DNA from: Corylus avellana
Taxonomy: Eukaryota > Streptophyta > Magnoliopsida > Fagales > Betulaceae
NCBI RefSeq assembly: GCF_901000735.1
Contig: NC_081543.1
Span: 8,291,921-8,355,920 of the forward strand
Reading direction: 5' to 3'
Length of the DNA: 64,000 nucleotides
The stretch's first letter is position 1, and every line of letters begins with the position of its first letter. The translations under genes were made by a program, and so were the position numbers. Of this stretch, positions 47,335 through 59,639 are shown piece by piece. The notes under the pieces were generated by a model, which saw only the letters and a list, made by a program, of their open reading frames with translations, did not search any database and was not told the origin of the DNA.

Positions 47335-50300
47335 TTATCCCCATCTGATAATGGCAGAACCCCATGTAAGACCCGCTCCGAAGCCGGCGGCAGCTATGGT
47401 ATGGCCTGCCTTGACCTTCCCACTTCGGACAGCTTCATCCAATGCTAATGGAATGGAAGCAGCACTTGTGTTGCCATAGTTCGCCAAATTTGATATGACC
47501 CGTTCTGGTGGGACTTGTAAACGTGCAGCAACAGCATCAATGATCCTCTGGTTTGCCTGCATTTATCAATCATCTCTCATTAGTACTGCATCACCGCCAA
47601 TATAGGTACAATGCATAACAAACATATCAACATTGTATCCAACTCCTTCCAAACAATGACTTCTTCCAGTATAGCTTCATTATGAGCGGATAAATAAAGT
47701 TCAGCATTATTTCTTACACCATTTTCTACTTTAGACCAACTATCAGCATTATTTATTACACCATTTTCTACTTTAGACCAACCATCAGCATTATTTATTA
47801 CACCATTTTCTATTTTAGACCAACTAATTAATACACTTTATAAGCAATTCGAAAATGGAGTGGATCTGATCAGCTTTCTTTTGACATCAAGAAAGATTAG
47901 ACAAAGTTACTCGGCTTAGATATTCCGACACACGACTGCAGGGAATATCAAAGCATAAGTCCAGACCCAGATTTTTTTGTCCCTTCAAGAGAGAAATATA
48001 TGCTATAACCTTTAAAAAATAATGATTTGGACAAATTAAATATTTCTCACCTAGACTATCCTCATAGCTGTTTTTAAGGCAAAAAAAAAAAAAAAAAAAA
48101 ATCATGTACCAGACGACATTGTTTAATGAACTAAACTCTTGATAGATTTCCATGGTAGAATATGAGTGACCATATATATCTTAGGCTTTAAACACAACTT
48201 TCTGTTTAAAATTTTTTGTAGGTAGTATCTAGTATACCTGATGAAGCAGTAACCAATCAATGCTTGATCCATGGAGGCCAGCCTTTCCAAGGGCTGACTC
48301 AATTGACTGTGGCACACATCGTGCAGCAAATCGAAAGACCTCTTTGCCATTCATTTGAATACAGGAATATGAGGAGCGCCTTGGAGGGAAGCCTAACACT
48401 GAACCATTTGATCCTAACGCATTATCTGCTTCATTTTCTTTGATGCTGGCATTTAGATGTCTGCATAAAAGGAAGTCACGTGCTCAGTCACAGTCCTCAT
48501 AGAAGGAAGTGAAAAGTTTGTTTTAGTCACGAATATTAGAATCACATGCCTTTGGCCATCACCATCACTATGCAGGTCAAAACCAAATAAACCATCTTCT
48601 TCACTGTCACAGGCCTGCAGAATAGTTGTTATATCAGAATAAACGAACTAATAGAAGCAGGTATGAGGTAATTATCATCCTTAAGCAACAATTAAATCAG
48701 AACTCCCAGAGAAAGTACAAGGGAGATCAAACCTAGTGTCATAAATTGTACAAGATATAGGAGATTAGAGCTGAAAACAATTGTCTAACCAGTCAGCATT
48801 CATCTTTTTAACCTCTTGGGCCCTAAGAGTGTAAAGCCAAGTTACAGAGAAGAATACATTATGAGTACCAGGTGGGGGTGAGCATCTAGGTGTTGGATCC
48901 CTCTGATTCCCCAATTTTTCAATATGGAGTAATGACATCATCATAGAAGTCTCATATAGAACCTGGCCTTCAATTAGAACAGATGACAAGAAGTAATATT
49001 TGACTTTCTGGCCATAATGTGAAAGACAAAAAGTAAATCAACTAGAAAAAAAGCTCATTGTTCTTTTTTCTCCTTCTACCTAGGTGTTTCTCTAGTATAC
49101 TTTCTGTGTACTTGGGTGCACCTTACGCTTTTAATGATATATCAATTACTTTAAAAAAAAAAAAAAAAAAACAGAAACAAGTCTGAAAACAAGGTTAAGA
49201 GCTCACAATTCTCAACTGAGAAATCAAACTGCTACATCATCTAAACCAAGTCTAAACTTTTACTAACTTTATGACAAGGCCTCCTTATAGAGACAAAATC
49301 ATCATAATTATATCAACAACTAGATTGTCGGACTAGACCATTACCTGCACTAACACAGCACCAGCAGCATCTCCAAAGAGAATACAAGTACCTCTATCCG
49401 TCCAATCAACATATCGAGAAAGGGCATCAGCTCCAATAACCAGAACATTTTGAAATCCGCCTCCTGCAATTTACAGAGGTAGAGTTAGATTATTTTAGTC
49501 CCAAAAGTCAGACCCCACTACAGCAATGAAGACAAATCCATTACCCCTAATGTGACAAGCAGCCGATACTAGACCCAACACAAATCCGCTACATGCAGCT
49601 GTAATATCATAAGCCAAAGGATTTCTTTTGCAGCCAAGTGCTTTTTGGATCTGACAATTACAATACAACAAAAAGGAGCATAGAAAAGTCTTAAGAGTGG
49701 TTATATACCAACTAAAGTAGAAGCAATTTATGTTCTTGGGCAGCATACCCTCGACTAGTTATTCATAAAAAAATTCACTTAAGAAATATAAAGGTCCAAT
49801 TGATTAAACCAAAGCCTAGACAAACCAAGCTTGGGAGGGGCAGTTAGGGGAAGTTGAGCTTAAGTTAAGCCCAAAAGCCCTATTTAAGTTCAACCAAGCC
49901 AGCCTTGTAGGGCTTACTACTTAGCTTAGCTAAGTCAGCCCCTACTCTAAAACTATATCTGGCATTAACTAGTAAGAGAGGCATCTCTATCAATTACAAA
50001 TATCTATTTTTTTTTTTTTTTTAATACAGGTACCCTCATAATCCCATCATTCAGAATGCATGGACCCCTTTTTGAAACAGGAGTATCCATATAAATCATA
50101 GTATAGAAGACACTTTCTAAAACAAAGAAAGATGTGTCTGTGTCAGATATATTTGAAAAATTAAAAATTAAAAATTATTATTATTTTAAAAAAAAAAAAA
50201 CAGAATTTCTAAAAGAAATCCTTCATTACTTCAAGTTATGCACCCAACATCGCGTAGCAATAAATACATAAAGTTTGCAATTTGTCAAAGTTCCTTCAAA

Positions 50301-52715
50301 AATAGACAGCACAAAATCATTTTTGCATCTTGCCATGTGCATGCAAAATTGCTCAGAATGACAGAAGCAAGCACCCCTAGATTATCTAAGACATACATGC
50401 TGCTCAGCCTTAACTATTAATATGATTGATCTTTCAATTTGATCCAAATGTCAGAATATTTCATCCCAGATCTTTATACCTGAGGAGCACTACCAAAAAG
50501 ATCCTCGGGTGTTGATGTGCACATCAAGACTAGGTCCACATCATCAGGATCAACCTGCGCCATCTCAAGAGCTTTCCTTGATGCCTCTACCGCTAAAGCC
50601 GTCAAGCTATCTTTGCCTGCAAGAGCAACATTAAAATAAAAGTCATTCACACTTTCCAAAAATTAAGATGCCATTGCATAAAGAACTTTTTTTTTATATA
50701 TAAATAATCGACAAATATCATTAAAAGCGTAAGGCACCCCTAAGTACACAAGAAATATATAAAAGGAAACACCTAACTAGAATTAGTAAAAAGAACAAGG
50801 AAATCAATATAACTACATAAAGAAATTAAGCTTCCCATTTCAAAACAATTGTGCCATAGATAAGAAGACCAACAAATAGATATACATAATATCTGCTGTC
50901 CAATCAAAACACATCTAGACATTAAATTATCCCGAAACAAAAGCACTAAAACACCATTTTATATTCAACCAGGTCAAATCCGCCATGTCTTTTGAACTCT
51001 TAGATAAAAAGTTGGTACAGCCTTAATGATTGACTTAAGAGATCATCTTGGGTAGGAAACAAGAATTGTGATCAGACAATCAGCAAAAACTCAATCAAGT
51101 CAAGCTCAGCCTAGCTAGGCCCAGACTGATCAAGCTGAACTGCCTTCCCCAGGCTCAAGCTCACATTTTGAGCAAAGCCACCATTATTTGTTTATTTATT
51201 TTTGGCTAGAACCAAGAAAAGTCAACACAAACCACTCACAACTATCCAAAATATGGCACCATCATGCCTACAAGTAAGAACTGACCTGAAAGAACTCGTC
51301 GATTACGAATCCCAGTTCGAACAGATATCCATTCATCAGAAGTATCAACAACTTTTGCAAGATCATCGTTGGAAACCTTCAGAGTGGGTGTTGCTGAGCC
51401 ACAACCAACCAATTTGCAGCCTTTGCTGACCAGCCTGTTAATAGACGTTTTTAAAGTATGGGATCAGTATAATTTTTTTTGATAAGTCAGATTGTCATTT
51501 TCTAATTCAAAAATTTATTTCCATTGAATCCAATCAGATATCAAAGTGGGGTTGGACTTCTAAAACATACTACAACCAAAACATCTATGGCCTTCAAGGA
51601 GACACAATTGGGCCTCTAAAAACAAAGAAGTTCCATAAAACAAAACATAAAAAGCTAATTGCAAGAAGAATAATGAGAAGTTAATGACAGAAACTCTTAA
51701 CCATGAAATGCTTGTGACATTTAAAACTAATGGCATGAGACTCTTTACCCCAAAATGAGTGTGACATCCAAAGGATATTGCATTTCCTATTCTTATTCAG
51801 CCAAATAAGAATGCTAGGAAGCATATAAAATTCAGGTCTCTGACTCAAATGGGGGAACAAACAAAGGCTTCTGTTTTAGAATATCATATCCCTGTAAGTT
51901 CAGCTTTCCAATATGTCATACTGGGACATCACTCCCCCCATGAAAACCTTATAGACAGCCAAACCATGCATATGGATTTGAAAAATGTCCACCTCTCATG
52001 AGTATGCTAGCAATGATGTAAATTGCAAATGTTTCTGCAAGATGAAATAATTTACGAAGACAATGTTGTAAAGGATATATAACATATATAGACCATCTTA
52101 GACGAGAAGAATCTCTTTCACTCCATATGATCTTCCATGCATGCAAAGTTTTCTTAAAAGGGTGATAGGGAAGGGAAAGAAAAAGATAGCAGCGAAACTA
52201 AAATCCGCAGACAAAATGCCACCATCCAACTTCTCTACCGAGAAGAACAAGCAAAGTGAGTAGAACTAGACATGAAGAAGAAGGTCATCCAACCAAAAAT
52301 CTTTCCAAAAACCCAAAAGCCAGAATAAAAATCTTGAATCCATTCATAGGCTTTCAAATAGATATCATAAATGATAACCCAATTACACCTCCTCAAACAA
52401 TTTCCTACAAACTCCGCTAGTATATTCTAACCCAATTGCATTCAAAACCTATACGCTTTAAAGATTAATACAAGAACTGATGAATCGCCAAAATACAAAA
52501 GAAATCAGAGATGAAACTCACCTGGGTATCCGAGATTCAGAAGGGGAAGCACCAGAAGAAAGCTTCTCTTCGCCATGAATGGTGCCGGAGCAGATTACCC
52601 TCTTGGAGAATCCCTCAGGGGAGCAAAGCCCAGATCGGTAAATCGCTATCGAAGGTTGAATCCTCCTTCTCAAGCTGGGAACTGAGGGAGTAAAGAACCC
52701 AGATGCATTGGCCAT
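47335..52715 (-). CDS. KASIII: Plastid 3-oxoacyl-[acyl-carrier-protein] synthase III (8 exons)
   Basis: Exons (minus): 52522-52715, 51286-51434, 50480-50616, 49545-49650, 49345-49463, 48550-48614, 48238-48460, 47335-47556. All phases agree and give 404 residues. The enzyme condenses acetyl-CoA with malonyl-ACP, the first step of plastid fatty-acid synthesis. Residues 1 to about 60 (Ser/Arg-rich, starting MANASGFF) form a likely transit peptide. The fold then starts [12 protein letters not shown]. The triad is complete: Cys180 (DITAACSGF), His330 (WLLLHQAN) and Asn360 (YGNTSAAS); the His-Asn spacing of 30 equals that of bacterial FabH. An acidic insert (about 236-275) is typical of plant forms. 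The intron after exon 6 needs a GC-AG donor. Exon 1 starts at the only upstream ATG in frame. The gene appears intact; the identification is firm. Confidence 0.95.
47701..47825. repeat. 42-bp x 3 tandem repeat in KAS III intron 7
   Basis: Three near-identical units containing CAGCATTATTTATTACACC and TTTTCTACTTTAGACCAAC. Confidence 0.85.
49083..49175 (+). mobile_element. Retroposon 3'-end fragment in KAS III intron 5
   Basis: AGGTGTTTCTCTAGTATAC ... ACCTTACGCTTTTAATGATAT followed by an A tract (49153-49171). The same sequence occurs inverted at 50684-50790. Probably the tail of a SINE or LINE. Confidence 0.6.
50684..50790 (-). mobile_element. Retroposon 3'-end fragment in KAS III intron 2
   Basis: Starts with a T tract, then ATATCATTAAAAGCGTAAGG and GTACACAAGAAATATATA, the reverse complement of the fragment at 49083-49175. 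It lies sense to the gene. Confidence 0.6.
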
Positions 52716-53460
52716 TTACACCCACTACCCAAAACGAAATAAACAACGAGAAAAACAAAATATATATGGACGGAAGGAAAGGGAATGAAAGATATGATAT
52801 TTTTCAACTTCTATGTCAAAGAAGAAGAAGAAGATGAAGAAGATGAAGAAGAATGTGATATACAGAGTATATAGAGCCCATGAGAGGGACAAAAGATCAA
52901 TAGGTGACAGAGGAACACCGTTTTCTCTTAAGACTTTTTTTTTATATAATCTTCGGAAGCTCCGAAGCAGATACAGAAATGGGCGATTTTGCCAAACCCA
53001 ACTTGAGTTAAGTCGGAAAACTCCTTTTGCCTATTTCTCTCTCTTATTTAAAACGTAAAAGAGAGTGAGTCATGCTCTGTTCGGCAATTCCAAAGAGCTT
53101 TGTTTTTTACTTCAATACCCCTATTCTATATACTTGGCTCTATGTCAATGGTTGGCCGTTAAGGGTCCTATAGGTTGGAGTGAGAATGTGAAAACTCGAT
53201 TTCGCATCTATTGCATGAGGATGTAGCTTAAATCTTTCCACCAGTACCGTTGTAATTAAGCCAAGCCTAATTTCAGGGGAGTAGATTAAAATAAAATTAA
53301 AAAAATTTATTTTGTTGTATTTAATGATATAAGTTACATCATTTCATTTGAAAAATCTTATTTTGTTGGTTCTAATTTACCTTCACTTTCTCTCTGTATG
53401 TCCCTTTTGAAACCACTATTGCCATGGTCTCCCCCTTAGACAACACGCTTTAACTACTCT
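52716..53460. other. KAS III upstream region
   Basis: Contains a GAAGAAGAA/GATGAAGAA purine tract (52820-52853), common in plant 5' regulatory DNA. No additional gene. The 81-residue frame at 52813-53058 is driven by this tract and is not credible. Confidence 0.45.
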
Positions 53461-53465
53461 ATTTA

Positions 53466-53708
53466 GGCTCTAAGGGCTTGTTTGGTATTGCATTTGAGGG
53501 ATCTAAAAATGTTTTTAACACTCAAAAAATTCGTTTGAAAAAAAGGTATTAGTTTGGTAAAACAATTAAAAGTACTTTTAAAGGTCCAAAAAACCTAAAA
53601 ATTGCCAAAAAAAAATACTTTTGACAAAAGCTTAAAAATGAAGCTTTTGCCCAAAAGCTTTTTTGACTTAAAAGCTCTATTTTCCAAACGTAATCTCAAA
53701 TAAGCTCT
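53466..53708. mobile_element. Possible hAT-like MITE
   Basis: GGGCTTGTTTGGTATTGCAT at the left and CCAAACGTAATCTCAAATAA at the right form partial inverted ends around A-rich DNA with AAGCTTTT words. Decayed. Confidence 0.4.
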
Positions 53709-54339
53709 AAGTCGGTTTTATGTTTACAGTTCATACATGTCAATTAGATCAACCCGGGTTAGACCCACTTATCATAAGAACTTCAACCTCAACCCCATGG
53801 ACAAGCTCAACAAACGAACCATCCAATAGATTGTGCGATCCAGATGTGGCATCCCCCAGCGTTGTCAATGCTTCAACAATCATGAACTTCTAGAAGGAAA
53901 CGACGATTTGACAGTGTGATTGGAATGCTAATCACACGTTCTCGTTGCGAAGCAAGTGGCTCCACCTAGACTACGACAAGGCATAGGTGGTCTTTGCTGA
54001 CATCAACACCTCCTCTATGACCTCCATGATTAACAGTTGCAATGGTGTTAGAGGGGACCGTACTATGGTGGTCGAGGTTAGGCGTGGAGGAGGAGGATGG
54101 ATGAGTGATTGGTTGTGTAAACATTTATGAGTAATATAAAATAGGAGAAGAAAAGCTGAAGAAAAGAGAGAGAGAATAGAGACAAAGAATTTTTGGATGA
54201 TTTGGTGTTGGTCATTTACATCTACCATTGTGAATTGTCCTAAGAGCTACCGTTAGGTTTAGTTTGGCTTTATTCAATGCAAAATATCCTTGTATGAGAT
54301 TTGCTCTTTAAAACCATTTTGTAAGATTGCTAGTTTTGT
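53709..54339. other. Intergenic, no gene recognised
   Basis: Moderately GC DNA without a domain-bearing frame. The minus frame at 53971-54228 (85 residues) has a hydrophobic run but no homology I recognise. Confidence 0.35.
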
Positions 54340-54344
54340 GCGAA

Positions 54345-54600
54345 AACAGCTTTCATTGGATGTGCGTTAGAACAAGCTTGTAACGGGACTCAGGGTTTTG
54401 TTCTCAACCTAAGCATTGGATGGCACATAAAAATGGGCTCATGATAGGATTTAGAGAATTACTCTCGGCCTATGCTTTAGACGGCACGTCAGAACGGGCA
54501 TGTGATGAGACTTTGGGAAAAGCTCTCGGCCAACACGTTGGATGGGGCGTCCGAACGTAGACATGACGGGATTGCAAAGAGTTTACTCTTCACGTTATGA
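54345..54600. repeat. Degenerate minisatellite, about 60-65 bp period
   Basis: The words TTGGATG(G)...CGT(C/T)AGAACGGGC, GATGGGACTT/GACGGGATT and CTCTCGGCC recur about four times in order. Confidence 0.6.
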
Positions 54601-55198
54601 CGTGACTCATTTCCCAAAAAGAGGTGAAAAATTCCATAACTTATGTCTGCGTCTTTTGTTCACCACGTCTTAACACAAAATAAATCCCGTTATGACGTGA
54701 TGAATAAAATCTCTTAACTATAAGTTCCATTTTATGTCACTGGTCACTGCATACTTTTTGGGAGATTTTCTCTAGAGTTTGAAGGTGTTTTTCTCCAACC
54801 AAATAATTCTCTAACGTTGGAATTGAATTCAAGGGAGGAAGTCTCTTGATGTGTTGAACGTTACACCATCTACAACCATTCATTCTACATCTTTGAAGAA
54901 GTCTACCGGAGGATCAGTGAGGAGTTTCACTCCACAAAGATAGTCAGCTAGGAGGCAAGCACAAACGCCCTCAACCCAATCTTCTCGAAAGTGGTTTTTG
55001 GCCTCCTCTCTTCAAAATTCAAGATCATACAATTGATTTTAACAAGGTATGTGCACGTTTTACCTATTGGTTGAGAAAATTTTAAGGTTTATTTTATTTC
55101 TAAAATTTAGGGTTTTCGTTGATTTTTTGCTTAATGACTTGTGCATATGTTTTACACTGAGTTAGGATTATTTAGGGTTGGTTTGGGTAGATGGATTA
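54601..55198. other. Intergenic, no gene recognised
   Basis: Follows the minisatellite and runs to the LTR-like block. Short direct repeats (TTATGACGTGA) but no gene. Confidence 0.4.
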
Positions 55199-57020
55199 TG
55201 TTGGGATCGTTTGCGTAAATTTCAAAAAAATTTCTTTTTACGCAACAGAATAAAACACAATCCCCAAGACCTTTTATCGTCAAGACAAACATATTTAGAT
55301 CTAAAGATAACTATATAAGTTAGATTACTTACATGTAGCTTCAGCCTCTCCTAGGCATTGGGGCGTAGGAGTGTGCATTTGTTCTTCCCATGGTGTGGGG
55401 TTGAGTAGTTGAAGTTCCAACAACTAAGAACTTCAAATATGAGTCCATTCATGAACTAGAAGAACATCTTTATGTTCCTCATTGTAATCATAAGGAACCT
55501 TTGATAACTTGGGAGTTCATCAAGGTCTTCAAGATCTTCAAACACTTGGGTAGAAGATTGCTCCATTAGATCTTCTCTTTGATGACTGAATATGATTGTT
55601 ATTATTGGCTCACAAAGTTTTCTCAAGAACAAGAGAAAACTAGAAGCAAAACTTAGAGAGAGAAAACTCTTCCTAGGTCGTGTATTCACTCATGTGGGAA
55701 AGTGATGTTGTGTTTTTGTTTTCACAAAATCACAATCTTATGAATTGTTTTAGTGTTGTATCTTTTGCTTCTCAATTGAACATCTATTTATAATAATGGG
55801 ATCCTAGGAGAAAAAGAATTTTAAACCATGTGATGTGGGACTGGGATTAGAAATCCCAATCCTAGGGGAAGTCGGCCAAGGAGTATTTACACTCCTTGCC
55901 ACTCCTCTAGTGGCCGGCCATGGGAATAGATTATTCTCTCCCCATGCGACTAGGGCTAGGGTTTAGCCCTAGCCCACTCCCACTTAGTTTAGCTCTTAGG
56001 CTTGGGTTTTATCCTCAAGCCCAATGCCTCCTTTCACTTAACTTCGGCTCTTGGACTAGATTCCATTAAGTTCAAAGTTTATTTACAAGCTTATAGAATT
56101 AAAATCATAAGCCTAAGGTTTATTTTAATTCTTTGGCCTGTAAGAATTAAATTATGAGCTCAGTGCTTTATTTAATTCCCAAATCCAATTTCTCCAAATA
56201 ACCAATAAGATTAATAAATCTTCTAGCCCATGTTTTATTAAAATAAAACATCATAATAAATAAATATGTAATTGAGGAACATTGTCTGTCAATTTATATC
56301 CGCTCAAATAGGGACCTAAAGGAAAAATATCATTAGCTTCATAGGCCTATGACCATGTCTTCCTAGACCATGTCACACGACTTTATTTAATCACAATTAA
56401 ACTAAATCATTATGACTGTACTCTAATGATTATTTTTTATTTAATCAATTAATCCTTATGATGTTTTTATTAATTACATATTATCCCTCCATGAAATCAT
56501 TTCATAGGCGAAGCAAAGTCTATGAACTGGCACTTTGTTCACTACCTCTTTTCATTAAATCGCTGATTTAAATTCATGATTATCCTTATGCACCTTGTGA
56601 GAATACATCTCACCTTGTACATGTATAAGTTTTCAGTCTACCTAGTGAAAATACTCGGGCCTGAGGTTTATGATCGTCTTTCCCATTAAATCTAAAACAA
56701 GGGGAATATTCCTTATCTCTTTGTTCTCGGACAAAGGATTTGGATTCCATCATGAAGTTGGTGTTACCACAATGCTATATGCGATTACCTAATGTATTGA
56801 CGTTGTTTCGACCGATGATAGGTCTCACTCTTTGAGACATCTAAGTAACCTACACTTCACATCTGAGTTCATGAGCTCCTCAGGATTTAGAGTAAATGTT
56901 AAGCCTTCATGCACATACATCATTTTTTATGACACTATAAACAAATGATTACTTATGTGGTCTTGTTCGGTGTATGGCATAACCCTGCCAATACTCTCAA
57001 CATATTAACCTGAAGCATCC
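55199..57020 (+). mobile_element. LTR-like retrotransposon block, start TGTTGGGATC
   Basis: Starts TGTTGGGATC like a plant LTR and shares several stretches (for example TTAGATCTTCTCTTTGATGA near 55567) with 16830-17560 read in reverse. It has no gag-pol frame. It may be a long solo LTR or a decayed element; the right end is unclear. Confidence 0.4.
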
Positions 57021-57849
57021 CTACTTCTCATGACCAAGACAAGTTGATGCGGTATTTTTGTATACCAAAATATATCAATAATAAAAATAATCACTCGCAA
57101 TAGAACGAATCCTTGTAGGATAGGGCTATATAGAGGGTGTCAAGCCTCAAGGACTACGAGGATGTTGTTATCAAGCTTTCCAAGATTAAATATAACTCAA
57201 TATAAAAGATGTTTGTTTGGTTTTGGATCTATAAAGTAAATGCATAAATAAAGACATAAAAGTAAAGATAGATGTGATGAGAGATAGAATAGGAGGTTGA
57301 TTTCACCACTAACCGTGTAACATTGGTCAATCATAAAGTAATAAGGAAAATTCATATTATGCATGATATATGGCTCGTCTCACTCGAGTAATCAATAAAA
57401 TACTATCATTAAGGAATAAGTATAACTCATCTTCGGTTGGTATGGACCATCCACATAACTACTAAGATGCGGTACGATCCATATTACCTAGGTATGGCCT
57501 ATCTAATTCCTTAATATGATACATACAATCAATGGAATAGTATAACTCATCTTCGGTTGGTAAGAACTGTCGGTAAGAACTGTCTACCTAAATTACACTA
57601 AACTAGGGTGTAGTACAAATCGTCTTCCCTAGGAATGGTCTATCTAATTCTATTGATCATATGTCAATTAAAATCGTTGTATAACAATCATTCACATAAT
57701 CACAAAAAATATGAAGGATTGAGTTCAATCAATATAAAAGAATTTATAAGACAAGATAAGAAATTCATAATTATTGAATATAAATATTAAGATTAATTAA
57801 TTCTCACTGTTATACAACCATCATGCATATAGAGAAGCCCAAATTAAAA
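57021..57849. repeat. Repeat-rich sequence, host of the MULE insertion
   Basis: The phrase AGTATAACTCATCTTCGGTT occurs at about 57420 and 57540 in two diverged units of about 120 bp. There is no credible frame. It resembles non-coding LTR retrotransposon interior. Confidence 0.4.
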
Positions 57850-57858
57850 TAAAATTAA

Positions 57859-58074
57859 GGGGAAACTTCACTAAGCCTACCTGAACTTCCGGCCGATTTT
57901 GCAAACCCCCCTGAACTTCAAAAACTCTCATTTTTGACCCCTAAACTTCCATTTTCTCTCAAATAGGGCCCTTCCATCTATCTGAAGCGTTAAGACCAAA
58001 TGGAACGCACATCACGTGACATTCACATGATTTTTTAGCCTTCACTTACCCCTTTTGCCCTCACACTCACTCAC
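57859..58074 (+). repeat. MULE left terminal inverted repeat
   Basis: Pairs with 63763-63978. Similarity fades after the CACTCACTCAC tract. Confidence 0.9.
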
Positions 58075-58106
58075 CCTCACTCACAAAGTACCCACATATA
58101 AGACTT

Positions 58107-58330
58107 AAACACTACTGAAGCTGTCGAGGAAACCACCAAAAATGAGAGAGCTCGAAGACCCACTACCCAAGCCGTGCAAGAAACCACCGAGAACGAGAGA
58201 GATCGAAGACCCTCTACCCAAGCTGTGCAATAAACCACCGAGAATGAGAGAGCTCGAAGACCCACTACCCAAGCCGTGCAAGAAACAACTAAGAACGAGG
58301 AGCACGAAGACCCACTACCCAAGCTGTAGA
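58107..58330 (+). repeat. 51-bp minisatellite, about 4 units
   Basis: Units contain GAGAGAGCTCGAAGACCCAC and CTACCCAAGCCGTGCAAG. The period is a multiple of three, so it reads as a 17-residue repeat (ELEDPLPKPCK core) in one plus frame. The frame (58142-58405) does not join the GRF gene and is probably not coding. Confidence 0.85.
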
Positions 58331-58538
58331 AAAAAATCACTGGGTTCCAGCCATCCATTGGAAAAGATTAGGAAGGAAGTCGAAGAAACAAAGCTGAGGA
58401 TCTAGCTGGGAGTCACATGCGTCTCGACGGTGAAGAATCCCACACGACGGGGATACCCAGTACCGGTGAAAGTCGATTCTATCATCCACCGGCAAAATTA
58501 CCCAGTACCCAGTACAGGCGAGGTGACGACGGTGAAAT

Positions 58539-59139
58539 ATGGAGCAATCCAAGGGTAAGTTATGCGATTCAGGATCGAGCTATCCCATTTGCAAATGTGG
58601 GAGCAAAACAGTTATCAAAACTGCATCAACAAGTAAAAATTATGGTAAAAGGTTTTATGCTTGTGTTAATTATTTGGTAAGATGTGTTTTAGAATTTATT
58701 TTTTCACATGAATTGAAGCTCATCCCCGTTATGCCAAAATTCTGTATTAATTGGGTAAACCCTAATTTTTGTGACCGTAATTTATGTGATTATGCAGAAT
58801 GAAAAAAATCGTGGTTACAACTATTTTAAATGGGTTGAACCTGAAATTTGTGTGTGCGGTAATCGAGTGATGTCGATGTTGATGGAGTGGCAAAACGAGT
58901 TGAAGTCCTAAAGGGCAATGGAAATCTTCAAATGCAAGCTTGAGCTTGCTGAATACAAGTCCAAAATTGAAGTTGATGCTACAAATTTTGAAGTTAAACT
59001 TCAAAGGGTTGAGACTGAGTATCGTTGGATGTAGCTACAGTTTCGAGTTGCACTTGCATCTTTTTGGTGTCTTGTTGTTGTAGTGATGTGTTTCCGTTTT
59101 TCTAATGGACTTGCATCAAGGCTGATGTTAAGCAGCTGA
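58539..59139 (+). pseudogene. GRF-type zinc-finger / coiled-coil / membrane-anchor gene, broken by two stops
   Basis: Exon 58539-58676, intron 58677-58797 (TTG|GTAAG...TATGCAG), then exon from 58798. Joined, it shows the GRF zinc-finger core CKCGSKTV ... GKRFYACVNYL and the late NYFKWVEPEICVCG. In the same frame comes a Lys/Glu-rich coiled coil (LELAEYKSKIEVD) and a hydrophobic C-terminal anchor near 59056-59091. TGA at 59137 ends the frame. Only two in-frame stops interrupt it: TAA 58909 and TAG 59032. This layout is that of the plant At4g04775-like GRF family. Without read-through, an 83-residue protein with just the GRF domain could still be made. The gene lies inside the MULE, opposite to and converging on the transposase. 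Function in the family is not known to me. Confidence 0.7.
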
Positions 59140-59639
59140 GATAGACATTTTGTTTTGTTTATTTGTATCAGACTTGTATGAATTAACCATTTTGGTAATG
59201 TTTTTTAGGTATTAGTTAGGTTGTAATATTTGTTATGGTTTGTATGGATTTTGTTGGCACGATTGACTCTAGTATTGAAATGGATGGATTTTGTTGGCAC
59301 ATTTGCTAGTGATTGTATTGAAATAGATGGATTTTGTTGAAACAATTGACTCTAGTGAAGAAATAGATTTGTCCTCTTAATTGATGTTATTGACCCCAAT
59401 TGATGTTATTGCTTGTTGTTGTGTTACCTTAATATTGGGAAATAAAACATTGGCTAAATATTGTCATCCACATGTTGTCAAGCACTACCAAATTTACACC
59501 AAATGTGTTCAAACTCCTAACCTATTCCAACTATCAAAATCAATGCAAGCAGCATATATATTTAATCACAACTACTTAAGACCATTCCTTATTTAATTCT
59601 AATCCAAAATTTGGTCCAAATGAGTTGAACACATACATG

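Noticed and set aside
48546..48549. GT donor three bases after the GC donor in KAS III
   Set aside because: Using it shifts the frame at the conserved HLNASI segment; GC-AG splicing keeps it.
58142..58405. Repeat protein of 17-residue units
   Set aside because: It is a 51-bp minisatellite read in frame, without start context, splice support or a known domain.
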